Shown: positions 45,073 to 54,666 of the stretch, piece by piece
Layout of the letters: each line of letters begins with the position of its first letter
Numbering within the stretch: position 1 is the stretch's first letter
Assembly: GCF_000731095.1 (NCBI RefSeq)
Contig: NZ_JMTZ01000022.1
Location: forward strand, 44,489-108,488
Direction: 5' to 3'
Length of the DNA stretch: 64,000 bases
DNA from: Lysobacter antibioticus
GTDB lineage: Bacteria; Pseudomonadota; Gammaproteobacteria; Xanthomonadales; Xanthomonadaceae
Made by a program: the position numbers and the translations under genes
The notes under the pieces: generated by a model
What the model saw: the letters and a program-made list of their open reading frames with translations, nothing else
Databases searched by the model: none
Told to the model about the DNA's origin: nothing

Positions 45073-45214
45073 ACGTTCTGGCCGCAGGCCTAGATAGGCG
45101 GCCATGATGGCGAGAGCAGGCAATCGCGACACTCTCAATGAACATCGCGGCGGTAAGCCGAGATAAGCGGCCATGATGGCGAAAGCCGGCCATTACGCTA
45201 TCGGTTGACTCTCA
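45067..45214 (+). repeat. Imperfect tandem repeat, ~69-bp unit
   Basis: CAATGAAC recurs at 45067 and 45136, followed in both copies by GAGATAAGCGGCCATGATGGCG-type sequence (first copy: TAGATAGGCGGCCATGATGG). The first unit starts in the final codons of the TonB-like gene. Function unknown. Confidence 0.7.
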
Positions 45215-45233
45215 AGCATCGCCCACACACAAG

Positions 45234-45258
45234 AACGGCGGCCCAAGGCCGCCGTTTT
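45234..45258 (+). terminator. Hairpin between TonB-like gene and aroA
   Basis: AACGGCGGCC (45234-45243) and GGCCGCCGTT (45247-45256) pair perfectly over 10 bp around CAA, followed by TTAG. It serves the TonB-like gene on the plus strand and may also stop minus-strand transcription of aroA. Confidence 0.75.
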
Positions 45259-45285
45259 AGTTGCCGATCAGTTCGTCTCGGCGCC

Positions 45286-46611
45286 CTACTCGGCCGGGCC
45301 GACCCGCATGCCCGCCTTCGCCGCCAAGGCCTCGAAGCCCGGGAACGAAGTCGCGACGTTGGCGACGTCGCCGATGCGCACTTCGCCGCTCGCCAGTTGC
45401 GCCGCGATGGCGAAGCTCATGGCGATGCGGTGATCGCCGTGGCTGTCGACTTCGCCGCCGTGCAAGGTGCCGCCTTCGATGATCGCGCCGTCCGGCGTCT
45501 CGACGATGTTCGCGCCGAGCGCGCGCAGGCCGGTGGCCATGGTCGCGATGCGGTCGGATTCCTTGACCCGCAGCTCGGCGGCGCCGCGGATCGTGGTGCG
45601 GCCCTTGGCGGTGGCCGCGGCGATGAACAAAGCCGGGAACTCGTCGATCATGTCCGGCACCAGCGCTTCCGGCACATCGACGCCGTGCAGCGGCGCATAG
45701 CGCACCCGCAGGTCGGCGACCGGTTCGCCGCCTTCGGCGCGCGGGTTTTCCTCGACGATGTCGGCGCCCATCAAGCGCAACGCCGCCAACAGGCCGGTGC
45801 GGCGCGGGTTCATGCCGACCGCTTCCAGGCGCAGTTCCGAACCCGGCACCACGCTCGCGGCGACCAGGAAGAACGCGGCCGAGGAGAAGTCGGCCGGCAC
45901 GGCGATGCCGGTCGCGCGCAGCACGTGGCCGCCGCTCAGGCGCGCATACCCGGGCGAGAATTCGATCGGCCAGCCGAACGCGGCGAGCATGCGTTCGGTG
46001 TAGTCGCGGGTCGGGTGCGGTTCGTGCACCACGGTGTCGCCGTAGGCGTACAGGCCGGCCAACAATAGCGCCGACTTCACCTGCGCGCTGGCCACCGGCA
46101 AGGTGTATTCGATGCCCTGCAGCGAACGGCCGCCGCGGATGCGCAGCGGCGGCAGGCCGCCGTCTTCGGTGTCGATCTGCGCGCCCATCGCCGCAAGCGG
46201 CTCGGTGACGCGGCGCATCGGCCGCTTCGACAACGAGGCATCGCCGATCAGCACGCTGTCGAAGTCCTGCCCGGCCAGCACGCCGGCGAGCAGGCGCATG
46301 CCGGTGCCGGCGTTGCCGCAGTCCAGCGCTTCGGCGACGCCGCGCAGGCCGTGCATGCCGACGCCGTGGACGATGCGTTCGCTCGCGCTCGGCGTCTCGA
46401 TGCGCACGCCCAGGCGCTCGAACACGCGCGCGGTGGCGCGGGTGTCCTCGCCTTCCAGAAAACCGGTGACGCGGGTGACGCCTTCGGCCAGCGCGCCGAG
46501 CATGACCGCCCGGTGCGAAACCGACTTGTCGCCCGGCACGCGCAGCGAACCGCGCAGGGGCGAACCCGATCCGGCCGTCCAGGCCGCTTGTTCTTCGATG
46601 AGCGCACTCAT
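45286..46611 (-). CDS. aroA: 3-phosphoshikimate 1-carboxyvinyltransferase (EPSP synthase)
   Basis: A 441-residue enzyme joining shikimate 3-phosphate and phosphoenolpyruvate in the shikimate pathway. Signatures: RVPGDKSVSHRAVMLGALA at the N-terminus, LDCGNAGTGMRL and ELRVKESDRIATM. ATG 46611 overlaps the hisC stop codon (ATGA), so translation is coupled. It is last in the serC-pheA-hisC-aroA operon. Confidence 0.97.
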   Translation of the reverse strand: MSALIEEQAAWTAGSGSPLRGSLRVPGDKSVSHRAVMLGALAEGVTRVTGFLEGEDTRATARVFERLGVRIETPSASERIVHGVGMHGLRGVAEALDCGNAGTGMRLLAGVLAGQDFDSVLIGDASLSKRPMRRVTEPLAAMGAQIDTEDGGLPPLRIRGGRSLQGIEYTLPVASAQVKSALLLAGLYAYGDTVVHEPHPTRDYTERMLAAFGWPIEFSPGYARLSGGHVLRATGIAVPADFSSAAFFLVAASVVPGSELRLEAVGMNPRRTGLLAALRLMGADIVEENPRAEGGEPVADLRVRYAPLHGVDVPEALVPDMIDEFPALFIAAATAKGRTTIRGAAELRVKESDRIATMATGLRALGANIVETPDGAIIEGGTLHGGEVDSHGDHRIAMSFAIAAQLASGEVRIGDVANVATSFPGFEALAAKAGMRVGPAE

Positions 46612-47792
46612 GTCAGCACTTGGTCCAATGCCGCCAGCAGGCGGCGGTTTTCGTCGGGCGAGCCGACACTGATCCGCAGGCAATCGGCGAGCCCGTAGCC
46701 GGCCATCGGCCGCAGGATCACGCCGCGCTCGACCAGGGCCGCTTCGATCTGCGCGGTGCGCGGACCGAACTCGACCAGGACGAAATTCGTCTGCGAGGGG
46801 AAGACGCGCAGGCCGCGCTGCTGCAAGGCCGCCGCCAGCGCGGCGCGCTGCTCGGCGTTGCGCGCGCAGGCCCAGTCCAGGTGCGCCTCGTCGGCGAGCG
46901 CCGCGACGCACGCGGCCAGGGCCGGGCCGTTGACGTTGAAGCTTTCGCGCAGCCGGTCCATGACCTGGACCAGGCCGGGCTGGGCGAGCAGATAACCGAC
47001 CCGCAAGCCGGCCAGGCCATAGGCCTTGCTGAAGGTGCGGGTGATGGCGAGGTTGGGATAACGGCCGAGCAAAGACAGCGCGCTGGCATAGTCCGGCGCG
47101 TCGGCCATTTCGGCGTAGGCCTCGTCCATCACCACCAGCACGTCGGACGGCACGCGATCGAGGAAACCGATCATCGCCTCACGGCCAAACCAGGTGCCAG
47201 TGGGGTTGTTCGGATTGGCCACGTAGACCAGGCGCGTGGCCGGGCCGATCGCGGCCGCGATCGCATCGAGGTCGTGGCCGCAGGGCATCGCCGCGTCGCG
47301 CGGCAAAGCCTCGACGATGCGCATCGTCGCGCCGGCGGCCTGGGTCGCGAGCGCGAACACGGCGAAACCGTAACGCGAGAACACCACCTCGTCGCCGGGG
47401 CCGGCGAACACCTGCGCCAGTTGCATCAGCAATTCGTGCGAGCCGTTGCCGAGCTGGATCTGGGCGACGTCGACGCCGTGCTTCGCGGCCAGCGCGCGCT
47501 TGAGATCGGCGCCGAGCGGGTCGGGATAACGATGCAGCGCGTGCAGCGCATCGAGGATCGCCGCGCGCGCCTGCGGCGACGGGCCGTAGGGGTTTTCGTT
47601 GGAGCCCAGCTCGGCGAGGTTGGCCTCGCCGAAACGGCGCCGCAGCGCGACCAGGTCGTGCCCCGGGTCGTAGGCCTTCAGGCGCTGGATGCCGGCCTGC
47701 GCGCGCGCGGCGAACCAGGCTTCGTCATAGGCCGGTGTGTCCCTGCCTTCGCGACTGGCAGGCTCTTGCGCTTGCGTGGCCGGCGCGCTCAT
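46608..47792 (-). CDS. hisC: Histidinol-phosphate aminotransferase family (HisC-like) in aromatic operon
   Basis: A 394-residue PLP-dependent aminotransferase of class I/II with the HisC pattern: ELGSNENPYGPSP at the N-terminus, VVMDEAYAEM, and the PLP Lys in TFSKAYGLAGLRVGY. In this operon between pheA and aroA its likely role is transamination of aromatic acids (as HisC2 does), rather than histidine synthesis, which is inference from context. Start ATG 47792 overlaps the pheA stop, and its own stop overlaps aroA. Confidence 0.92.
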   Translation of the reverse strand: MSAPATQAQEPASREGRDTPAYDEAWFAARAQAGIQRLKAYDPGHDLVALRRRFGEANLAELGSNENPYGPSPQARAAILDALHALHRYPDPLGADLKRALAAKHGVDVAQIQLGNGSHELLMQLAQVFAGPGDEVVFSRYGFAVFALATQAAGATMRIVEALPRDAAMPCGHDLDAIAAAIGPATRLVYVANPNNPTGTWFGREAMIGFLDRVPSDVLVVMDEAYAEMADAPDYASALSLLGRYPNLAITRTFSKAYGLAGLRVGYLLAQPGLVQVMDRLRESFNVNGPALAACVAALADEAHLDWACARNAEQRAALAAALQQRGLRVFPSQTNFVLVEFGPRTAQIEAALVERGVILRPMAGYGLADCLRISVGSPDENRRLLAALDQVLT

Positions 47793-49009
47793 GCGATCGC
47801 CACCGGGTAGGAACCGAGCACCTTCACTTCGTGCGCCAGCTCTTCCAGTTCTTCCAGCGCTTCGCGCATCGCCGGCTCCTGCACGTGCCCGCCGATGTCG
47901 ACGAAGAAGGCGTACTGCCAACGGCCGGTGTGGCCCGGACGCGACTCGATGCGGTTCATGCTCAGGCCGCGCTTGGCGAACGGCGACAGCACGTTATAGA
48001 GCGCGCCCGGCTGGTCCTTGATGAAGATCAGCAGCGAGGTACGGTCGTTGCCCGAAGGCGTGAACAGCTCGCGGCCGATCACCAAAAAGCGCGTGGTGTT
48101 GTCGGGCCGGTCTTCGATCGGCCCGGCCACCGTGCGCAGCCCGTACACGCTGCCGGCGCTGGCGCCGGCGATCGCAGCGGCGTCGTCGGCATTGCGCGCC
48201 CTGCGCGCAGCTTCGGCGTTGCTCGACACCGCGATCTTCTCGGCTTTCGGCAGGTACTCGCGCAACCAGGCCTTGCACTGGGCGAACGACTGCGGGTGCG
48301 AATAGACGCGCTCGATGTCCTCGATGCGGCCGCTGCGCGAGAGCAGATGCTGATGCACGCGCAGCTCGACTTCGCCGCTGATCTTGAGCTTGGAGGTCAG
48401 GAACATGTCGAGGGTCGACTGGATCGTGCCCTGGGTCGAGTTCTCGACCGGGACCACGCCGAAATCGGCGCTGCCGGCTTCGACTTCCTGGAACACTTCC
48501 TCGATGCTCGCCAGCGGCAGGCCGTGGATCGAATGGCCGAAGTGCTTGTACACCGCCTGCTGCGAATGCGTGCCTTCCGGGCCGAGGAAGCCGATCTTGA
48601 GCGGCTCCTGCTGGGCCAGGCAGGCCGACATGATTTCGCGGAACAGGCGCACCAGCACTTCGTCGTTGAGCGGACCGTCGTTGCGGTCGACCACCCGGCG
48701 CAGCACCTGGGCCTCGCGCTCGGGGCGGTAGTAATCGACCGCGGCGGCGAGCTTGCCCTTGGCCTTGCCGACCTGGTTGGCGAACTGCGCGCGCTCGCCG
48801 ATCAGTTCTTGGATGTGCCGGTCGATGCCGTCGATGCGCTCGCGCAGCAGCGCCAGATCGGGACTGACCACGGCCGGTTCCGACCCGGCTTTCGCCTTGC
48901 CGGCGGGCTTCTTTTCGGTCGCGCCCTTGGCGGCGGCCGGTTTCTGCTTGCCGGGCTTGGCCGGCGGCTTGCTGTCTGCTTGCTTGGTCTTGCGTGACTT
49001 GTCGGTCAT
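47789..49009 (-). CDS. pheA: Bifunctional chorismate mutase / prephenate dehydratase
   Basis: A 406-residue enzyme making phenylpyruvate from chorismate. Residues 1-50 are a Lys/Pro/Ala-rich extension not seen in E. coli PheA. The chorismate mutase domain (about 50-135, LALLRERIDGIDRHIQELIGER) precedes prephenate dehydratase (about 140-320, GFLGPEGTHSQQAVYKHF, NTTRFLVIGRE with its Thr-Arg-Phe motif) and a C-terminal ACT domain (GALYNVLSPFAKRGLSMNRIESRP) that binds phenylalanine for feedback. ATG 49009 precedes the extension. It sits between serC and hisC. Confidence 0.95.
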   Translation of the reverse strand: MTDKSRKTKQADSKPPAKPGKQKPAAAKGATEKKPAGKAKAGSEPAVVSPDLALLRERIDGIDRHIQELIGERAQFANQVGKAKGKLAAAVDYYRPEREAQVLRRVVDRNDGPLNDEVLVRLFREIMSACLAQQEPLKIGFLGPEGTHSQQAVYKHFGHSIHGLPLASIEEVFQEVEAGSADFGVVPVENSTQGTIQSTLDMFLTSKLKISGEVELRVHQHLLSRSGRIEDIERVYSHPQSFAQCKAWLREYLPKAEKIAVSSNAEAARRARNADDAAAIAGASAGSVYGLRTVAGPIEDRPDNTTRFLVIGRELFTPSGNDRTSLLIFIKDQPGALYNVLSPFAKRGLSMNRIESRPGHTGRWQYAFFVDIGGHVQEPAMREALEELEELAHEVKVLGSYPVAIA

Positions 49010-49150
49010 TGTCGTCTCGTCGCTACCGAAGGTGTTGCGATGCCGTCCCTGCTGGAACACGAAGCCTTCGGATCGCACGGCCCGGCCATCCGAGGCCGGG
49101 CGTTCGCAGCCGCGGCCGATGCCGATGCGGCATCGGCCAAGCGCGGCGGC

Positions 49151-50236
49151 TTACCCGTGCCGTTGCTGGAAGTCCTGCATGAAGGCCGCGAGCGCTTGCA
49201 CGCCCTGCTCAGGCATCGCGTTGTAGATCGAGGCGCGCATGCCGCCCAGGGCGCGATGGCCCTTGAGCGAGATCAGGCCCGCGTCCTGCGCTTGCTTGAG
49301 GAAGGGCTTGTCGAGCGCTTCGTCCTTGAGGAAGAACGGCACGTTCATGCGCGAGCGCGCGGCGGGGGCGACTTCGTTGCGGTAGAAACCGCCGGAGTTA
49401 TCGATCACGCCGTACAGCAGCTTGGACTTGCGGTCGTTGCGCTTGGCGAACTCTTCCACGCCGCCTTCGGCCAGCATCCACTTGAACACCAGGCCGGCCA
49501 GATACCAGTTCCAGGTCGGCGGCGTGTTGAGCATGGACTCGCCCTTGACGTGGGCGCGGTAGTCGAAGATCTCGGCGCGCGGCTGGCCGGCGCGTTCGAG
49601 CAGTTCGCGCTTGACGATGACCACGCTGACGCCGACCGGGCCGAGGTTCTTCTGCGCGCCGGCGTAGATCACCCCGAACTTCGACACGTCGAGCGGTTCG
49701 GAGACGATGCTGGAGCTGAAGTCGCCGATCAACGGAACGTCGCCGGTGTCCGGAATGTCGCGGAACTCGACGCCGTGGATGGTCTCGTTGGCGGTGTAGT
49801 GGACGTAGGCCGCGTCCTTGGACAGGGCCCAGGTGTCGCGCGCCGGGATGGTGCGGAAGCCGTCGGCCTCGCCGTTGGCGGCGATGTTGGCATTGACGTA
49901 GGGCTTGACCTGCTTGAGCGCGGTCTTGCCCCAGTGGCCGGTGACGACGTAGTCGACGGTCTGGCCCGGGTTGGCGAAGTTCAGCGCGATCAGCGCCTGC
50001 TGCGCGGTCGCACCGCCCTGCAGGAACAACACGGCGTAATCTTCGGGGATCGACATCAGCGCGCGCAGGTCGCGCTCGGCCTCGGCGGCGACCTGGATGA
50101 ACTCCGGGCCGCGGTGGCTGAGTTCTACGATCGAGGCCCCGGCGTTGTTCCACTCCAGCAGTTCCGACTGCGCCTGCAGCAGGACCGGTTCGGGCAGGGT
50201 CGCGGGACCGGCACTAAAGTTGAAAGCGCGGGACAT
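49151..50236 (-). CDS. serC: Phosphoserine/phosphohydroxythreonine aminotransferase
   Basis: A 361-residue PLP enzyme transferring the amino group to 3-phosphohydroxypyruvate in serine synthesis; it also serves pyridoxal phosphate biosynthesis. N-terminus [33 protein letters not shown] Lys in [20 protein letters not shown], and a C-terminal [10 protein letters not shown]. It leads the operon; the gap to pheA is 141 bp. Divergent from msrP. Confidence 0.97.
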   Translation of the reverse strand: MSRAFNFSAGPATLPEPVLLQAQSELLEWNNAGASIVELSHRGPEFIQVAAEAERDLRALMSIPEDYAVLFLQGGATAQQALIALNFANPGQTVDYVVTGHWGKTALKQVKPYVNANIAANGEADGFRTIPARDTWALSKDAAYVHYTANETIHGVEFRDIPDTGDVPLIGDFSSSIVSEPLDVSKFGVIYAGAQKNLGPVGVSVVIVKRELLERAGQPRAEIFDYRAHVKGESMLNTPPTWNWYLAGLVFKWMLAEGGVEEFAKRNDRKSKLLYGVIDNSGGFYRNEVAPAARSRMNVPFFLKDEALDKPFLKQAQDAGLISLKGHRALGGMRASIYNAMPEQGVQALAAFMQDFQQRHG

Positions 50237-50396
50237 CGGAAACTCCGTAGTGGGGGTTGGCCCCTCAGTATGCCGCAGTGCAACACCGTGTGCGCCTCCG
50301 TTTCGCGCGCAACTTTTGCCCCGTTGGCTGCCTCTATCCTCATATCGGGTCCCGTATGTCTGGAGGACTCGGAACCCGCCCCGCCGGAGCCGTCTC

Positions 50397-51368
50397 ATGT
50401 CGTTGCGCGATGCCCTCGCTATCCCCTCCTCTCAGATCACCGACGAGGCCGTCTACCGCGAACGCCGGCGCCTGCTGGCCGCCTTCGCCCTGACCCCGGC
50501 GCTGGGCCTGTCCGGCTGCGCCGAGGCCGAACCGCCGGCGCCGAGGTCGCTGCCGGCGGCGAGCCCGGAGCAGATGAAGGCCGGCTTCCGGACCGACGAG
50601 GTCCTGACCCGCTACGAGGACATCACCACCTACAACAACTTCTATGAGTTCGGCACCGGCAAGTCCGACCCGTCCCGGGCTCGCCGCAGTCTGCGCACCA
50701 GCCCTTGGACGGTCGCGGTCGGCGGCGCCTGCGCCAAGCCGGGCAAGCTGTCGCTGGAAGATCTGATCAAGGGCCTGACCCCGCAGGAACGGATCTACCG
50801 GCTGCGTTGCGTCGAGGGCTGGTCGATGGTGATCCCCTGGCTGGGGGTGCCGCTGGCCGACGTGCTCAAGCGCTTCGAGCCGACCTCGAAGGCCAAGTAC
50901 GTCGCCTTCACTACCCTGGCCGACGAGAAACAGATGCCGGGCATCGCCTACCCCTGGATCAACTGGCCGTATCGCGAAGGCCTGCGCATCGACGAGGCGA
51001 TGCACCCGCTGACCCTGCTCGCCACCGGTCTGTACGGCAAATCCCTGCCGCAACAGAACGGCGCGCCGTTGCGCCTGGTGGTGCCGTGGAAGTACGGCTT
51101 CAAGAGCATCAAGTCGATCATCGCCATCACCTTCGTCGAGCGCCGGCCACTGACGAGTTGGAACGACCTGCAGCCCAGCGAATATGGGTTCTTCTCCAAT
51201 GTGAACCCGAGCGTCGACCACCCGCGCTGGAGCCAGAAGACCGAGCGCCGCATCGCCGGCACCGGCAGCAAGTTGTTCGTCGACCGCATCCCGACCCGCT
51301 TGTTCAACGGCTACGGCGATCAGGTCGCCAGCCTGTATGCCGGCATGAGCCTGCGGCTCTGGTTCTGA
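50397..51368 (+). CDS. msrP: Protein-methionine-sulfoxide reductase catalytic subunit MsrP
   Basis: A 323-residue molybdopterin enzyme that repairs oxidised methionines in periplasmic proteins. The N-terminus ([20 protein letters not shown]) is a Tat-type signal with a twin Arg. The Mo-binding cysteine is in [16 protein letters not shown], and YGFKSIKSI is a family stretch. ATG 50397 starts the protein; msrQ follows by 1 bp, forming one operon. Confidence 0.95.
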   Translation: MSLRDALAIPSSQITDEAVYRERRRLLAAFALTPALGLSGCAEAEPPAPRSLPAASPEQMKAGFRTDEVLTRYEDITTYNNFYEFGTGKSDPSRARRSLRTSPWTVAVGGACAKPGKLSLEDLIKGLTPQERIYRLRCVEGWSMVIPWLGVPLADVLKRFEPTSKAKYVAFTTLADEKQMPGIAYPWINWPYREGLRIDEAMHPLTLLATGLYGKSLPQQNGAPLRLVVPWKYGFKSIKSIIAITFVERRPLTSWNDLQPSEYGFFSNVNPSVDHPRWSQKTERRIAGTGSKLFVDRIPTRLFNGYGDQVASLYAGMSLRLWF

Positions 51369-51369
51369 G

Positions 51370-52086
51370 ATGGCGAAGGAATCCGCGTCGGTGGCGCGTT
51401 CGTCCGCCTCGTCTTCCGCTTCCGGGCGCCCGCCCGGGGTGGCATTGAAACGCCGGACTCCGGCTGGCGTGATCTGGGCCAAGGTCGCCGTGCACGCCTT
51501 GGCCTTGACCCCGGCGGCGATCCTGGCCTGGCAGATCCGCTCCGAAGTGCTGACCGGCAGCGGCGGGCTCGGCGCCGACCCGATCGCCGAGATCGAACAT
51601 CGGTTGGGCCTGTGGGCGCTGCGTTTGCTGATGATCGCCTTGGCGGTCACGCCGCTGCGCCAGCTCAGCGGCCAGGCGGTGTTGCTGCGCTTCCGACGCC
51701 TGCTCGGCCTGTACGCCTTCTTCTACGCCAGCCTGCACCTGACCGCCTACCTGGTGCTCGACCTCAAGGGTTACTGGACGCAGATCTTCGAGGAAATCGC
51801 CAAACGGCCCTACATCACCGTCGGCTTTCTGGCGTGGCTGCTGCTGATCCCGCTCGCCGTCACCTCGACCCAGGGCATGATGCGGCGCCTCGGCCGGCGC
51901 TGGGGGCTGTTGCACCAACTCGTCTATGCGATCGCCGTATTGGCCGTCCTGCATTTCTGGTGGCTGGTGAAGTCGGACATCCGCGAGCCTTTGCTGTACG
52001 CCACGATCCTGAGCGTCCTGCTGGGCTGGCGGGTGTGGCGCAAGTTCGCCGAGGCGCGGCTGCGGCGCAAGGCCGCGGCGCAATAG
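51370..52086 (+). CDS. msrQ: Heme membrane subunit MsrQ
   Basis: A 238-residue membrane protein with about six helices that carries b-type heme and FMN and feeds electrons to MsrP. The ferric-reductase-like pattern with histidines in helices (FFYASLHLTAYLVLD, WGLLHQLVYAIAVLAVLHFWW) is visible. A Ser/Ala-rich N-terminal extension of about 30 residues is present. Stop and start of the pair are separated by one base. Confidence 0.93.
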   Translation: MAKESASVARSSASSSASGRPPGVALKRRTPAGVIWAKVAVHALALTPAAILAWQIRSEVLTGSGGLGADPIAEIEHRLGLWALRLLMIALAVTPLRQLSGQAVLLRFRRLLGLYAFFYASLHLTAYLVLDLKGYWTQIFEEIAKRPYITVGFLAWLLLIPLAVTSTQGMMRRLGRRWGLLHQLVYAIAVLAVLHFWWLVKSDIREPLLYATILSVLLGWRVWRKFAEARLRRKAAAQ

Positions 52087-52130
52087 GCGCGGCTGACACC
52101 GCTCTTACACGAAGCCGCGGCTCTTAGGGG

Positions 52131-52259
52131 TAGGAGCGGCGCAAGCCGCGACCGCGTGAAACAAACGGCGGCGCAGGCTACGGCAAAATCCACGCAATCG
52201 GACGCGGCCCCGGTCGCGGCTTATGACCGAAGGAAATCCCTATGGGACGCCGCTGCTAC
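52131..52259. repeat. TAGGAGCGG-type palindromic repeat
   Basis: Begins TAGGAGCGGCGCAAGCCGCG, contains CGGTCGCGGCTTATGACCG and AGGAAATCCCT, and ends CGCTGCTACA. Same family as 16389-16499 and 58266-58356. It lies between msrQ and the FHA gene, the only notable content of that gap. Confidence 0.8.
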
Positions 52260-52311
52260 AGAAAGCCGTAATCCCCGTGGGACGCGGCGCCTATTCCGAG
52301 TGTCGCGGGGC

Positions 52312-53115
52312 TCAGCGCGTGCCGTACAGCAACAGCAGGCTCAGCAGGCCGGCCATGACCACGGCGGCGAGCAACAGCCAGGGCATGCGTCGCACCGAGG
52401 CCGGCAGGGCCGACGGCGGCTGCATGCGCTCTTCGTTCGAGGCCGCTTCCTGGGCCAACTGGGCCTGCAGGGCTTCGGCGGCGCTGAACTGGCGGGTCGG
52501 GGCTTCGATGACGAAACGGTGTTGGCCGTCGAGCAGCAACTGATCGCCGGGTTTGAGCAAGGCGTGCCGCACCGGCTGGCCGTTGACCACGCTGCCGTCG
52601 ACCGAACCGACATCGCGCAGCACCACGCCATCGGCATGGGCTTCCAGGCGCGCATGGCGATCGGCGAAGGCCGGTTCGTTGATGCGGATGTCGCAATCGC
52701 CGGCGCGGCCGATCAGGCGCGGCTGCTCCAGGGTGTAGCAACGCCCGTGATGAATGCCGCCGACGCCGCGCACGACCATGCGCGAATCTGCCGGGATGTC
52801 GACCCCGAACGGCGGCGCGGGCTCGGGCTTGTCGTCGATCAGCAGCAGTTCGACGCCGTCGAGAAAGATCGCGTCGCCGGCGCGCAGCATCGCCACGCGT
52901 TTCACCGGGCGGCCATTGACGTGCAGGCCGCGCAGACCTTCGCGCACCTGCAGCCAGACGCCGCGACGGTCGACGCTGAGTTGCGCGATCGCCGCACCGG
53001 CGTCTTCGACCAGCACGGTGCGTCCGGCCGAATCGCGGCCGATCGCATGCACCCCGGGCTTGAGGGCCAGGTCGGCATGTTCGCGATTCGGGTATCGAAG
53101 TTTGAGGGCGCTCAC
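52312..53115 (-). CDS. FHA-domain membrane protein
   Basis: A 267-residue protein whose residues about 120-225 form a canonical FHA phosphopeptide-binding domain (RLIGRAGDCDIRINEPAFADRHARL, then VVNGQPV). The first 90 residues read as a degenerate second FHA-like module (HVNGRPVKRV). A single C-terminal helix (WLLLAAVVMAGLLSLLLLYG) anchors it. The start is inferred as GTG 53115; longer frames upstream lose the family pattern. Partner kinases are not in the window. Confidence 0.78.
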   Translation of the reverse strand: MSALKLRYPNREHADLALKPGVHAIGRDSAGRTVLVEDAGAAIAQLSVDRRGVWLQVREGLRGLHVNGRPVKRVAMLRAGDAIFLDGVELLLIDDKPEPAPPFGVDIPADSRMVVRGVGGIHHGRCYTLEQPRLIGRAGDCDIRINEPAFADRHARLEAHADGVVLRDVGSVDGSVVNGQPVRHALLKPGDQLLLDGQHRFVIEAPTRQFSAAEALQAQLAQEAASNEERMQPPSALPASVRRMPWLLLAAVVMAGLLSLLLLYGTR

Positions 53116-53317
53116 TCCGCCGCAATCTAGCAGGTTGTCGAATCGCGTACATCCCGTCGTCGCGGACCGAGCCCAACGCTGCGGCGCGTTCGAACCGATA
53201 CCCGGCGGCCGCGTCGCTTCGCCCGCTCGCAACACCGCGCTGCGGCGCAGTGCGCCCCAGGCTTGGATGCGCCGGTCCCTGCCCCCACAATACCGGCCTC
53301 CAGGGAGAACCCAGACC

Positions 53318-53593
53318 ATGTCCAGCATCGATATCCGCCATCCGCATTCGCTCGCACCGGCCAAAGCCCGCAAAGCCGTCGAGGAAGTCGCGAAGAAGCT
53401 CGCCGAACGTTTCGATGTCGAATACGACTGGGTCGGCGATACCCTCAACTTCGTCCGCAGCGGCGTCGACGGCAAGATCTCGCTGCAGCCGAATCAGTTG
53501 CACGTGACCGCGCAACTCGGTTTCCTGCTCGGCGCCCTCAAGGGCCCGATCGAGTCGGAAATTCGCCGGGTGCTGGAAGAACGCTTCAAGTAA
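53318..53593 (+). CDS. Polyhydroxyalkanoic acid system family protein
   Basis: A 91-residue protein of the PHA_gran_rgn type (TIGR02610-like): IDIRHPHSLAPAKARKAVEEVAKKLAERF, then VEYDWVGDTLNF and LGFLLGALKGPIESEIRRVLEERF. Members are found near polyhydroxyalkanoate synthesis or granule genes. Several other granule-related genes lie within the next 8 kb. Confidence 0.87.
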   Translation: MSSIDIRHPHSLAPAKARKAVEEVAKKLAERFDVEYDWVGDTLNFVRSGVDGKISLQPNQLHVTAQLGFLLGALKGPIESEIRRVLEERFK

Positions 53594-53769
53594 GCGGCGT
53601 CGCCCGCGGCGCAGCGGAACCGCTGCGCTTCAACGCCACGAACGGCTCGGTTCGCTCCAGCCTTGGCCGAGCTCGGGGATCGGCCCTACCCGTACCGATC
53701 CAGACACCAGGCCGCCCGCACTCGATCCGGCACCGGCTCAATCCAGTTCCGGCTCAATCCAATGCCGGA

Positions 53770-54492
53770 TCACTCCAGGCGTGGAAAGGGATCGGCCTCG
53801 CCGGCGAACAGCCGCTCGGCGATGTCGCGCTCGTCCTGCTCGATCTCGGCGATGAACTCGCGCACGTCGCCGAGCCGGCCGAACGCTGCGAAACCGCGTT
53901 CGAGAAAGCCCTGCAGCTCCGACAAGCCCGCCGCCTTGGCCGGGCCGCGCGAGAGTTTGAGCAAAGTCAGGATGCCCGGCATCCGCACCGCCTGCCCCAG
54001 GCCCAGGCCGACCGCGGCGATCAGGTCGATCTGATGGCCGCGCAGCCGCGGCAAACCGCAGGCACGGTAGATCTGCGCGTACAGCGGGCCGTCGAGACGG
54101 CGCCGGCGCGGCGCCAGCGCTTGCAGGCGCTCGGCCATGCGCAGGTCGAAGGCGTGCGTCAGCAGGCCCAGCTCGATCGCATCGGCGACCGTGCTCAGCA
54201 ACGAGCCCGGCAATAGCCGCTGCATCATCGGCAAGACCTTGGCGATGTCGGCGTCGCGACGGCTGAAGTCGCGGTCGTTGTAGACGTCGCTGAGGAAGAA
54301 CTGCGCCGCCGGGCGCCGGCGCGGGTCGCGCAGGAAGCGGTCGAAGCTGGCTTCCAAGCGCCGTGCCTGCCACAACCGCAGTTCGGGCAGCCAGCGCAGC
54401 CGGTTGCGCGGTTCGCGCCCGGGGTCGTGCAGGGCCTGGTGGCGGGCCAGCAGACACCCCAGACGCTGGCTATGTTCGGTCGTCCTGGCCAT
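53770..54492 (-). CDS. FFLEE-motif-like protein
   Basis: A 240-residue helical protein resembling the 'FFLEE motif protein' family of xanthomonads, although here the motif reads FFLSDVYND in RRPAAQFFLSDVYNDRDF. Conserved charged helices follow (ADIAKVLPMMQRLLP, LTHAFDLRMAERLQAL). Function is unknown. ATG 54492 is preferred to a start at 54573. It is divergent from the patatin gene. Confidence 0.72.
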   Translation of the reverse strand: MARTTEHSQRLGCLLARHQALHDPGREPRNRLRWLPELRLWQARRLEASFDRFLRDPRRRPAAQFFLSDVYNDRDFSRRDADIAKVLPMMQRLLPGSLLSTVADAIELGLLTHAFDLRMAERLQALAPRRRRLDGPLYAQIYRACGLPRLRGHQIDLIAAVGLGLGQAVRMPGILTLLKLSRGPAKAAGLSELQGFLERGFAAFGRLGDVREFIAEIEQDERDIAERLFAGEADPFPRLE

Positions 54493-54666
54493 CGCGACGA
54501 TGATCGCGGCGCCGGCCGGCCTCCGCAAGCCGACCGGGGAGCCGGCACAGACCGGCTCATCAACCCGGTTCATCGACCCGACTCAGACTTTGGTCCCGGC
54601 CCCTGGTGCCCCGCCCGTCCTGGGCTACACTCGACCGAATTCCGTCCGGGCCGTGCTGCCTATCAC

